Assembly: GCF_013377855.1 (NCBI RefSeq)
Contig: NZ_JABXYJ010000004.1
Span: 380,942-436,939 of the forward strand
Source of the DNA: Cognatundibacterium oligocarboniphilum
GTDB lineage: Bacteria; Pseudomonadota; Gammaproteobacteria; Burkholderiales; Burkholderiaceae_D
Direction of reading: 5' to 3'
Length of the DNA stretch: 55,998 bases
A model generated the notes under the pieces. The model was not told where the DNA came from and did not search any database. It was given only the letters and a program-made list of their open reading frames with translations. Of the stretch, positions 1 through 7,482 are shown piece after piece (the first letter of the stretch is position 1; each line of letters opens with the position of its first letter). The position numbers and the translations under genes were made by a program.

Positions 1-243
1 AGCCAAATCATGGCAATCCTGAAGCAAGCTGAGAACGGTTTGATCATTCCGGATGTGTGCCGCGAGCATGGAATTAGCGTGCCCACGTTCTACAAATGGC
101 GAGCCAAGTTCGGCGGCATGGATGCTTCGCTAATCGCCCGAATGAAAGAGCCGGAAGCTGAGAATGCGCGTCTGCAGAAGATGTACATCGAAACCCAGAT
201 CAAGAATGATTTGCTCTCGGAGGCACTTGGAAAAAAGCCTTGA
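1..243 (+). pseudogene. IS3-family transposase OrfA, 5'-truncated by window edge
   Basis: The frame is open from the first base, and the first internal ATG is at 10. The product carries the IS3/IS911-type helix-turn-helix with the hallmark strings CREHGIS and FYKWRAKFGGMD, followed by a leucine-zipper-like tail (EPEAENARLQKMY) and the typical ending LGKKP. OrfA binds the terminal repeats and is fused to OrfB by frameshifting to make the active transposase. OrfB is deleted here, so this is a relic. It is called a pseudogene because the functional unit is broken. The OrfA frame itself shows no internal stop. Confidence 0.8.
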
Positions 244-293
244 GGCCATCTGACCTATAAAAGCGCCATGATACTAATTTTAGGGGCAGGTCA
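1..293 (+). mobile_element. IS3-family insertion sequence remnant (right end)
   Basis: The left edge holds an orfA of IS3 type that ends in an A6G slippery run (231-237), the usual site of the -1 frameshift producing the OrfAB transposase. Only about eight codons of the orfB frame follow before a stop at about 251-253. The sequence then runs straight into GGGGCAGGTCA at 283-293, the inverse of the TGACCTGCCCC tip found at the ends of many IS3-family elements. Nearly all of orfB, with the DDE catalytic domain, is therefore missing, and the element should not move by itself. The left end lies outside the window. The exact IS name cannot be given from sequence reading alone. Confidence 0.65.
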
Positions 294-398
294 ACCACAC
301 TAGACACCGCTTTTTCGAGGAAGTCGGAATTGCAGACAGCGCAGGAAATTCATCACCAGCAAGTCGCAGGAGAGTTTGTCGTGTGCTGGTTTGTATAT

Positions 399-1787
399 TC
401 AGCGCCGGATGTTCAGTTTGAGAATTTCGTCCGCGGCACGTAAGCCGGATTGATAAGCGCCGTGTACGGTCTGATAGTATTTTTTTTCGGTCGCTTCGCC
501 AGCAAAAAATACTTTAGCTGTAATGTTCCTGGCCAGATCATCACGTTGTCCCGGCGTTGAGCCGAATGCATTGAAAGAATACGATCCATAGGCGTAAGGA
601 TCAGATTTCCAGCGTGTGATGATCGCATCCACTGGCATCGGAATTTGTTTGCCAAACATCGTGCTCAGTGTCGAGACTGCGCTCTGGATAATTTTGTCAT
701 CGCTCCAGGTTTCAATTTTGCTACCAAAGTCGGCGGCGTTAAAGCCCATCAGTACCGGTTTCCCGGTCGGCCGCGCAAAGCTGACCCATTCTGCCCATTC
801 CCCGGCATGACCTGAACGCGGTAAATGATTCAGCCAGTCCAGACTGGTATTCCAGAAGGTTTCCGGAAACAGCAGGCAATACTTATTCAGTACGCCAAAT
901 CCCAGCTGACGGATTGCCGCTTGTTTTTGTGGCGGTAAAGCCGGGAAAAATCTGACGTTTCCGGCCTTCAGTACACCAAGTGGCAAGGTCACGATCACTG
1001 CGCCAGCGGTAAACCCACCCTGGGTCGTTTCAACGCTGACGCCTTCTTTCTCATCGTAGCGAACGGCGCTTACTTCGTGGCGCAGACGTATATCCAGACC
1101 AGCTGCCAGTGAGTCGGTAATGACTTTATAGCCGTCCAGAAAAATTGCTTCCTCCCCTGTATATGAACTGCCGTCATCAAACCAAAGGCGTGATAACTGA
1201 TCTGCAGAGCCGCTGTATTCATGCTCAAAATTCGAATTCAGCGTGAAATCGATGATGCGCTGTTCCAGCGGCGGGCGGGTATCGTAATCGGTTTCAGCGT
1301 AAACCAGCTTGCGCAACGAGGAGTCCGGTCCTCGGCGGTTTTGTTCAACAATTACTTCGCTGATCTCTTTGCGTATGCTGTCGATTTTCTTTTCATCGCG
1401 GGCGTTCAGCGCCGTTCCGTCACCGTTATAGAGTTCAGCTTTTTCCGCATCTGTTATTACGGTGCGGGCACTGATTTTACGTGCCAGTTTTGCCACCGGA
1501 TTTGCTGGCCCCGCACCATGTATCCACGACGCACCGATATCGATAGCCGGTCCGCGCCAGTTTGTATAGGTATGAATTCGCCCGCCGGTACGGTCACGGG
1601 CTTCCAGCACAATCACATCCACGCCGATATCGTGCAATTTCCGGGCAGCTGCCAGACCGGCAATACCGGCGCCAATCACCAGTACCTGTGCGGTGTTTTT
1701 TTGCCCACTATGGCCGGCGGCAAGACTGCCCAGGGGTAATAAGGGTGACAAGCTCAAGCCAGCTTTCAAGATGGTTCTGCGTTTCAT
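399..1787 (-). CDS. Tat-exported flavin monoamine oxidase family protein
   Basis: A 462-residue FAD-dependent amine oxidase. The N-terminus has a twin-arginine export signal (KRRTILKAG followed by a hydrophobic stretch to about residue 25), so a folded, FAD-loaded enzyme is probably sent to the periplasm. The Rossmann FAD-binding motif GAGIAGLAAA lies near residue 39, with the conserved EARDRTGGRI after it. The C-terminal FAD-contact motif FFAGEAT is near residue 425. The family oxidises primary or secondary amines, polyamines or amino acids to aldehyde or imine, releasing H2O2. The substrate is unknown here. The start is supported by an AGGAGA ribosome site a few bases upstream. A small 48-codon frame ends 13 bases before the start on the same strand, so the two might be co-transcribed. 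Confidence 0.85.
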   Translation of the reverse strand: MKRRTILKAGLSLSPLLPLGSLAAGHSGQKNTAQVLVIGAGIAGLAAARKLHDIGVDVIVLEARDRTGGRIHTYTNWRGPAIDIGASWIHGAGPANPVAKLARKISARTVITDAEKAELYNGDGTALNARDEKKIDSIRKEISEVIVEQNRRGPDSSLRKLVYAETDYDTRPPLEQRIIDFTLNSNFEHEYSGSADQLSRLWFDDGSSYTGEEAIFLDGYKVITDSLAAGLDIRLRHEVSAVRYDEKEGVSVETTQGGFTAGAVIVTLPLGVLKAGNVRFFPALPPQKQAAIRQLGFGVLNKYCLLFPETFWNTSLDWLNHLPRSGHAGEWAEWVSFARPTGKPVLMGFNAADFGSKIETWSDDKIIQSAVSTLSTMFGKQIPMPVDAIITRWKSDPYAYGSYSFNAFGSTPGQRDDLARNITAKVFFAGEATEKKYYQTVHGAYQSGLRAADEILKLNIRR

Positions 1788-1800
1788 GCTGCTCTCCTGT

Positions 1801-1947
1801 TCAGGTTGTGTATTTCTGGCTCAATACTTCAATCGCTGCACGCAATACCGGCAAATATGCGTTGTGCATTGACTGGAAATACTTTGCATCCGTTACCCCA
1901 TCGGCAAAATATACACGATAGTTCAGAGGCGTTACCTGCACGACCAC
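1801..1947 (-). CDS. possible small protein or 3' gene fragment upstream of the amine oxidase
   Basis: An open frame of 48 codons if read from a GTG at 1947, with a second in-frame GTG at 1941. It contains the gene-like strings NYRVYFADGV and MHNAYLPVLRAA and ends 13 bases before the amine oxidase start, overlapping the start of its ribosome-binding region. The composition reads like real coding sequence rather than random, but no good ribosome site precedes it, and the same frame is closed by a TAG a few codons upstream. It may be a short leader protein or the C-terminal stub of a decayed gene. No family recognised. Confidence 0.3.
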   Translation of the reverse strand: MVVQVTPLNYRVYFADGVTDAKYFQSMHNAYLPVLRAAIEVLSQKYTT

Positions 1948-2182
1948 AACCTGCCGGCACTAAGCCGTCTATCATCGATAAACATCACGCCTGTGTATGC
2001 CCTGCCACTTTCAATCTGGTGACATTCGCCCCGTGCAATTTCAACGGACCCCATTTCAAACGCTGGATCTTGCGCGATACGTTTTGAGAAAAAAGGAGAA
2101 AATGTGTAAATTTGATGGAAATACATCGAAAATGTATCTAACGCAAGAAAAAAGCAGTCAATCTCAACCTAGGGAGAATCCC

Positions 2183-2536
2183 ATGAGTCTCAGCCGTCTT
2201 GTTCCTATGCAGCCTGTCAAGAGCTTGTTGGTCAGTGTGGTGTTTTACGAGAAGCTTGGTTTTCGGGTTGAAAGTCGGAATGATGAGTGGGGATGGGCGA
2301 TGTTGTCCTGTGGAAATTGTCAGATCATGCTCGATCAGTCCATTAATCTGCATCCGGACATTCCCCGCATTTCCGTTCTCTACCTTTATCCTGACAATCT
2401 CGTGGATTTTCGTCATCGTGCGCAAGAAAATGGCCTCTCCCTTCCTGAGATCGATGACACATTTTACGGAATGACCGAATTTCGCATAGAAGACCCAGAC
2501 GGTAACCGCCTCTGGATTGGTCAAGTCAGGGGGTAA
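2183..2536 (+). CDS. VOC-superfamily (glyoxalase/bleomycin-resistance fold) protein
   Basis: A 117-residue single-domain protein of the vicinal-oxygen-chelate fold. The N-terminal beta-alpha unit (LVPMQPVKSLL, then VFYEKLGFRVESR) and the C-terminal FRIEDPDGNRLWIGQ are typical. The last string contains the glutamate-aspartate region that usually contacts metal or substrate. VOC proteins include glyoxalase I, antibiotic-binding proteins and dioxygenases, and the exact role cannot be assigned. The start at 2183 is chosen because AGGGAGA sits six bases upstream. The longer upstream frame lacks both a ribosome site and family similarity. It is a single-gene unit, divergent from the amine oxidase. 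Confidence 0.75.
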   Translation: MSLSRLVPMQPVKSLLVSVVFYEKLGFRVESRNDEWGWAMLSCGNCQIMLDQSINLHPDIPRISVLYLYPDNLVDFRHRAQENGLSLPEIDDTFYGMTEFRIEDPDGNRLWIGQVRG

Positions 2537-2660
2537 TGATCCATGCTGTTCCAGCATCCTCCTTTCAGTTTGCTTATCTTGCCGACGGCATGTAATGAAT
2601 GCGATGTATCAAGTGAAACACGCCATTGATCGGCCGCAGAAAATATTTTGAAAATATGTT

Positions 2661-2686
2661 GTAAGGAATCCTGATGCAGTGACGAC
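2661..2686 (+). promoter_or_regulatory. candidate ECF-sigma promoter upstream of the bufferin operon
   Basis: GTAAGG (2661-2666) is followed after exactly 16 bases by CGAC (2683-2686). This resembles the GTAACC-N16-CGAA layout of SigF-type ECF promoters that drive bufferin operons in Caulobacter, with two mismatches. It lies about 100 bases before the precursor gene. The assignment is a weak motif match, and no ECF sigma factor gene is linked to the operon in this window. Confidence 0.3.
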
Positions 2687-2787
2687 TACATCATCAATAG
2701 ATCGGGCGGGCTTTGGGAGACAAGGGCGTGCCGGGGTTTATTGTGAGTCATTTCAGAAATTTATTCCCACTGTAAAGGATCAATATC

Positions 2788-3108
2788 ATGAGCAATTTCA
2801 CTGCAACACAAAAAAATACCGCTGCCGCTCTCGCGATCGCACTGACAGCAGCCCTGGCGACGATGTCTGCACCGGCATCGGCTGCTGACAAGATGGGGGG
2901 CGACACGGAAAAATGTTTTGGCGTGGCTCTGAAGGGTAAAAACGATTGCAAGGCTGGTGCCGGTACGACCTGCGCAGGCACTTCCAAGATCGACTATCAG
3001 GGCAATGCCTGGTCGATGGTGCCTGCAGGAACCTGTGCAAAAACCGTGTCCAAGACTTCACCGACCGGTTTCGGACAGATGGAAGCTTTTAAAGAAAAGA
3101 AAGCCTGA
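2788..3108 (+). CDS. bufA: bufferin precursor peptide (DUF2282 family, BufA-type)
   Basis: A 106-residue exported peptide. Residues 1-33 form a Sec signal peptide (hydrophobic [11 protein letters not shown], cleavage near ASA-AD). The mature part has the four conserved cysteines of DUF2282 at positions 43, 54, 62 and 83, in the contexts EKCFGV, NDCKAG, TTCAG and PAGTC. In characterised bufferins the two central cysteines are converted to 5-thiooxazoles by an MNIO enzyme, and the mature peptide binds copper in the periplasm. Here Cys54 and Cys62 are the expected modified residues. AAAGGA precedes the ATG. The modifying enzyme and its partner follow directly, so this is a complete RiPP-like operon. 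Copper as the ligand is inferred from the family. Confidence 0.85.
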   Translation: MSNFTATQKNTAAALAIALTAALATMSAPASAADKMGGDTEKCFGVALKGKNDCKAGAGTTCAGTSKIDYQGNAWSMVPAGTCAKTVSKTSPTGFGQMEAFKEKKA

Positions 3109-3137
3109 TCAGGTATTAACACATTACGGAGCGCTCT

Positions 3138-4046
3138 ATGCTGAAAAAATTCTCTGCATCGTTGCAGCATGGCGGCGCTCCGGCTGGTATCAGCATGCCG
3201 TGCCTGCCGGTACGCGCAGGCATTGGTCTGAAACCTGAGCATTTTCATGCTGTGCTGGAAATGCAGCCCGATGTCGGTTTCTTTGAAATCCACGCTGAAA
3301 ATTATATGGTCGATGGCGGTCCATTGCATCATTATCTGAGCAGAATCCGCGAACATTATCCGCTCTCCATCCATGGAGTCGGTTTGTCGATCGGCGGAGA
3401 GTCCGCATTGGATATGCAGCATCTGGATCGATTAGCCGGACTGATCCGGCGTTATCAACCGCAATCATTTTCCGAACACCTGGCGTGGTCCAGTCACGGT
3501 GATGTATTTCTCAATGACTTGCTGCCGGTAGCTTATGACGCAACCAGCTTGCAGCGCGTTTGCGATCACATTGATCAGGTGCAGTCGCACCTGCAATGCC
3601 GGATGCTACTGGAGAATCCGGCCAGCTATGTGGAATTTTCTTCGTCAACGATGACGGAAGCGGAATTTATCCGTGAGGTGGTACAACGCACCGGCTGCGC
3701 TCTGTTGCTGGATGTGAATAATGTTTACGTCTCCAGCGTCAATCATCAGCGCGATGCCTGCGCTATGATCCGCGCCCTGAGCCTGCTGCCGGTGGGTGAG
3801 GTACATCTGGCTGGATTTGCGCAGGAGACAGATGCTGCCGGAGCACCATTGCTGATAGACAGCCATGGTGCTGCCGTTGCGCAGGAAGTCTGGGGACTGT
3901 ATCAATACGCGCTGGAACGCCTGGGGCCGGTTGCCACGCTGATCGAGTGGGATAACGATGTTCCGGCGCTGGAGATTTTATGTCAGGAGGCGATACAGGC
4001 GGATTGCCTGTTGCAGGATGTTTCCGTATGGGAGCGCACAGCGTGA
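3138..4046 (+). CDS. bufB: multinuclear non-heme iron oxidase (MNIO, DUF692), bufferin maturase BufB
   Basis: A 302-residue TIM-barrel enzyme of the DUF692/MNIO family, which uses two or three iron ions and O2 to oxidise cysteine residues of a ribosomal peptide. The metal- and substrate-site strings are all visible: FEIHAENYM (about 49-57), [11 protein letters not shown] (77-87), FSEHLAWS (111-118), NDLLP (126-130), LLENP (157-161), [10 protein letters not shown] (190-199), EVHLAG (221-226), IDSHG (240-244) and IEWDND (269-274). It acts in the cytoplasm on the DUF2282 precursor encoded 29 bases upstream. Its stop codon overlaps the GTG start of the DUF2063 partner, which suggests translational coupling and a working protein pair. 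No key residue appears to be missing. Confidence 0.92.
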   Translation: MLKKFSASLQHGGAPAGISMPCLPVRAGIGLKPEHFHAVLEMQPDVGFFEIHAENYMVDGGPLHHYLSRIREHYPLSIHGVGLSIGGESALDMQHLDRLAGLIRRYQPQSFSEHLAWSSHGDVFLNDLLPVAYDATSLQRVCDHIDQVQSHLQCRMLLENPASYVEFSSSTMTEAEFIREVVQRTGCALLLDVNNVYVSSVNHQRDACAMIRALSLLPVGEVHLAGFAQETDAAGAPLLIDSHGAAVAQEVWGLYQYALERLGPVATLIEWDNDVPALEILCQEAIQADCLLQDVSVWERTA

Positions 4047-4819
4047 ACCAGCAACAGTTTGCCGATGCCCTGCTGAACCCGGTATTGCCCGCGCCGTCGG
4101 GACTGAGCACATGGAATGGCTCTGACCCGGCGGTGCGTTTCGCGGTATACCGCAATAACGTAACGGTGTCGCTGATTGATGCGCTGGCGGACACCTTTCC
4201 TGTCACGCAGCAATTGGTTGGAGAAGATTTTTTTCGCGCTACTGCTCGATTGTTTGTGGCCAGTGAACCGCCGCGATCGAAAATACTGGCATTTTACGGT
4301 GCGGCGTTTCCGGATTTTCTGGCGAATTTTCCACCGGTGGCAACGGTACCTTATCTGGCAGATGTCGCCCGACTGGAAATGCTGCGCGTGCATGTCTGCC
4401 ATGCGGCAGATGATCCGCAGCCAGCGCCGGAAACGTTGATACACATTCTGGACAAACCTGGTCTGTTACCTCACTGTCGCCTGCACCTGCATCCGTCGGT
4501 ACGGGTTTTCCGGTCACGCTATGCGGCGGTATCGCTCTGGGCGGCGCATCATGGCCTGGGCGACATCGGCAATATAGACCCGGATATCCCCGAGGCGGCT
4601 TATATCGTACGACCTGCGCTGGAAGTGGAGGTCATTCCGGTGTCCGTTGCTGCGGCCGGTTTTCTTGCGGATCTGCTGGCAGGCGTCAGTTTGGGCGAGG
4701 CTGCAGAACGGAGCAGCAACGCAGATATGCAAGAAGAACTCGCAGATATTTTTCATTTGCTCATCAAAACCGGATCGGTCACCGGGATCAGCCACATATC
4801 AGGAGAACAATATGAATGA
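4043..4819 (+). CDS. bufC: DUF2063 putative DNA-binding-domain protein, bufferin maturation partner BufC
   Basis: A 258-residue protein of the DUF2063 family, the standard partner of DUF692 enzymes. The N-terminal half carries the family signature [22 protein letters not shown] and the region [24 protein letters not shown]. The C-terminal half probably acts as a peptide-recognition domain that presents the precursor to BufB. The start is taken as the GTG at 4043, overlapping the bufB stop in a GTGA arrangement, with GGGAG about nine bases upstream. An ATG at 4028 would add five residues and is the alternative. Its own stop overlaps the next gene by eight bases, so three genes are tightly coupled. 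Confidence 0.88.
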   Translation: MNQQQFADALLNPVLPAPSGLSTWNGSDPAVRFAVYRNNVTVSLIDALADTFPVTQQLVGEDFFRATARLFVASEPPRSKILAFYGAAFPDFLANFPPVATVPYLADVARLEMLRVHVCHAADDPQPAPETLIHILDKPGLLPHCRLHLHPSVRVFRSRYAAVSLWAAHHGLGDIGNIDPDIPEAAYIVRPALEVEVIPVSVAAAGFLADLLAGVSLGEAAERSSNADMQEELADIFHLLIKTGSVTGISHISGEQYE

Positions 4820-5327
4820 GCATCACCATATCATTCGTATCCGCCACAGCCAGCCATTGATTGCACTGATTCAGCGGTTGATTACCTTATTCGGACATAT
4901 CCCGGATTCGCTGATCGCTGTCGTCGGGCGATTCTCGATTGCAGCCGTATTCTGGAAATCGGGGCAGACAAAAATTCAGGGGCTGGCGATTGATCTGATC
5001 AGCGGTGAATTCAGTCTTGGCTGGCCGCATTTGTCGGACAGCGCGATTGAACTGTTCCGCAGCGAATACCATTTGCCATGGCTCGCGCCGGAGCTGGCAG
5101 CGCCGATGGCGGCACTGGCAGAGCATGTTTTTCCTGTGCTGCTTCTGCTGGGACTGGCAACCCGCTTTTCTGCCCTGGCATTGTTCGGTATGACCATGGT
5201 GATCGAAATTTTCGTGTATCCGGATGCATATCCCGTACATGGGACATGGGCGGCCATACTGCTGTACCTGATGGCTAAAGGACCGGGGAAAATTTCTCTC
5301 GATCACTGGATTACGCGTCGTCTGTAA
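4812..5327 (+). CDS. DoxX family membrane protein of the bufferin operon
   Basis: A 171-residue inner-membrane protein of the DoxX/DoxD-like family with about four hydrophobic segments, starting with RFSIAAVFWKSGQTK, the conserved first DoxX helix and the following polar motif. A DoxX gene commonly ends DUF2282-DUF692-DUF2063 operons. Its function is not settled, but a redox or quinone-linked role is likely. The start at 4812 overlaps the end of bufC by eight bases and has AGGAGAA just upstream. A histidine-rich N-terminus ([11 protein letters not shown]) is notable and could bind metal. No clear terminator follows within 100 bases. Confidence 0.85.
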   Translation: MNEHHHIIRIRHSQPLIALIQRLITLFGHIPDSLIAVVGRFSIAAVFWKSGQTKIQGLAIDLISGEFSLGWPHLSDSAIELFRSEYHLPWLAPELAAPMAALAEHVFPVLLLLGLATRFSALALFGMTMVIEIFVYPDAYPVHGTWAAILLYLMAKGPGKISLDHWITRRL

Positions 5328-5818
5328 AGGAATGGAGGTTTTTCTGGTGGGGCTTTTTAACGATTCAAGATATCGCTCCGGAGAACGATAGACGGTAACG
5401 AACTACATCATGGGAGAACTACAGTTATCGTGGTAATTGGCTGCTATAAAATTGTCCGGGAAAGCGGAAAAAATCATGCGCTAAATGTGTACTGAAGTCA
5501 GAACCCAGTGGACAGTGTTAGAGTAGACACGTCGAGATTCTTATTTACAACGATTGCACTGTATTTCCGCTATTGCGCCCCTTTTCATGCATATATGCCT
5601 TTATGTCAAAATAGATATGGAGAATCAACCTCTATGGGTTACACGATTCTTCGCAGATCAGGTCTGTGCTACACTCAATCGTCGTGGAAAATGCACAGAA
5701 ATTGTTCTGGAACCATGATGCTATCCGGTCTTTGGCTCTGCGCCGATACCCTCCCGACGAAATATCCGGGCCAGGCTTCGCACAAGTTCTCCTAAATTTT
5801 ACTGAACAGGTTGCCTTC
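5328..5818. other. intergenic region, no gene seen
   Basis: About 490 bases between the bufferin operon and the DUF1800 gene. Short frames occur but lack ribosome sites and protein-like composition. GAACTACA occurs twice (5399-5406 and 5414-5421). No convincing terminator or RNA gene was seen. The promoter of the DUF1800/DUF1501 pair must lie here. Confidence 0.5.
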
Positions 5819-7474
5819 ATGAAGTCAGCAAAAAATACATGGGTCTGGCGCGGAGCCAGCGGTTTACTGACGTTTTTTCTGCTGACTTCCTGCAGTGGCG
5901 GTGGCAGCGGTTCCGGTCCGGGGACAGTAAATCCTCCGCCTCCGGTAGCCCAGATCACTACCAACCAGGCTGCCCGTTTCCTCACTCAGGCCACGTTTGG
6001 TGCGCGCCAGACCGACATCGATCAACTCGTCTCCAGCAATAGTTACGATAACTGGATCAACAGCCAGCTGAGCATACCGGCTACTTTACAGCTGCCGCAA
6101 ATGCCTGCCAGCGGCACCTCCACGGCGCTGCGCAATGCGCGCATCGAGGCTTGGTGGACTACCGCAATCAATGGTCAGGATCAGTTGCGGCAGCGCGTAG
6201 CGTTCGCCCTGAGCGAGATTTTCGTGGTATCCGACCGTAGCGACGCGTTGTCTGAAGAGGTACGTGCTATTGCTTATTATCACGATTTGCTGGCCAAAGA
6301 TGCTTTTGGCAGCTTTCGCACGCTGCTGGAAGATGTAACCCTCAGTCCGGCGATGGGACTGTACCTGAACATGCTCGGCAATCAAAAGCCGGATCCTGCC
6401 AATAATATCCATGCCGATGAAAACTATGCGCGCGAAGTGATGCAGTTGTTCACAATCGGACTGGTGCAACTTAATGCCGATGGCACGATAAAAACCAATG
6501 GCGGTAATCCGATTCCCACTTACGGCCAGCCGGAAGTCAGTGGTCTTGCACGCGTGCTGACGGGGTGGAGTTGGAATAGTGCCGACTTTTTCAACGGCCC
6601 GGCTAATAATGTTGCACAGATGGTTCCTTTTCCCAGCTTTCACGATACCGCTGGCAAAACCATCGTCGGCGGCGTTGCCATCACCGGCAGCGACGCGGGT
6701 ACGGAGCTGAAATCTGCGCTCGATACATTGGCCAATCATCCCAATGTCGGCCCTTTTGTCTGCCGCCAACTCATTCAGCGACTCGTCACCAGCAATCCAT
6801 CTCCGGCGTATGTGGCACGCATCGCGCAAGTATTTGCTGATAATGGTAAGGGCGTGCGTGGCGACCTGGGTGCTGTGGTGCGCGCTATCCTGCTGGATGC
6901 AGAAGCACGCAGTGACAGCAATATCGGCGGCGCGGCATACGGCAAACTGCGCGAGCCGCTATTGATGGCGACCCATTTGTGGCGGACTTTTGGCGCCAGT
7001 GCAGCCAATGGCAAATATCAGGAATGGAATCCGGAAGACAGTCTCGGCCAGGCACCGTTCAGCGCACCTTCCGTATTCAACTTTTTCAACCCGCGCTTCG
7101 CACCGGCAGGGCCGATTCAACAGGCAGGGCTGGTTGCGCCGGAATTCCAGCGCGTTAATGCGGCTTCGGCAGCATTGATCAATAACTTCCTCGCGGGCCA
7201 CATTTTCGGTCACGATCAGGGTAACACCAGTGCGCAAGCCGCCGACATCCTGTTGAATCTCGATCCGCTGCGTTCATTGGCGACCGGCAGTGACAGCGGC
7301 CCACTCGTGGATAAGCTGAATCTACTGCTGATGAGCGGCCAGATGAATGCGAGCATGCGGCAATTATTGGTAACACGTTTGAACGGCATGGACGCCAGCG
7401 ACCGCGGCACCGCCCGCATTCTGGAAGCCATTTTCCTGACGATGGGCTCCCCAGCTTATCAAGTACAGAAATGA
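5819..7474 (+). CDS. DUF1800 family lipoprotein
   Basis: A 551-residue exported protein. Residues 1-25 are a lipoprotein signal (LTFFLLTSC, lipid-modified Cys25) followed by a Gly/Ser-rich linker. The body matches DUF1800: AARFLTQATFGA near the N-terminus, the central LLEDVTLSPAMGLYLNMLGN, then NYAREVMQLFTIGL, VLTGWSW, FVCRQLIQRLV and the C-terminal FNFFNPRFAPAG. The molecular function is unknown. The ATG at 5819 is preferred over longer frames because it makes a complete lipoprotein signal. The stop overlaps the following DUF1501 region (ATGA at 7471-7474). DUF1800 and DUF1501 genes are widely found side by side, and the pair is thought to act together at the cell surface. Confidence 0.88.
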   Translation: MKSAKNTWVWRGASGLLTFFLLTSCSGGGSGSGPGTVNPPPPVAQITTNQAARFLTQATFGARQTDIDQLVSSNSYDNWINSQLSIPATLQLPQMPASGTSTALRNARIEAWWTTAINGQDQLRQRVAFALSEIFVVSDRSDALSEEVRAIAYYHDLLAKDAFGSFRTLLEDVTLSPAMGLYLNMLGNQKPDPANNIHADENYAREVMQLFTIGLVQLNADGTIKTNGGNPIPTYGQPEVSGLARVLTGWSWNSADFFNGPANNVAQMVPFPSFHDTAGKTIVGGVAITGSDAGTELKSALDTLANHPNVGPFVCRQLIQRLVTSNPSPAYVARIAQVFADNGKGVRGDLGAVVRAILLDAEARSDSNIGGAAYGKLREPLLMATHLWRTFGASAANGKYQEWNPEDSLGQAPFSAPSVFNFFNPRFAPAGPIQQAGLVAPEFQRVNAASAALINNFLAGHIFGHDQGNTSAQAADILLNLDPLRSLATGSDSGPLVDKLNLLLMSGQMNASMRQLLVTRLNGMDASDRGTARILEAIFLTMGSPAYQVQK

Positions 7475-7482
7475 GGATGTCG

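Noticed and set aside
5399..5421. Repeated GAACTACA in the region before the DUF1800 gene
   Set aside because: Eight bases only, with no symmetry or clear spacing rule. Likely chance.
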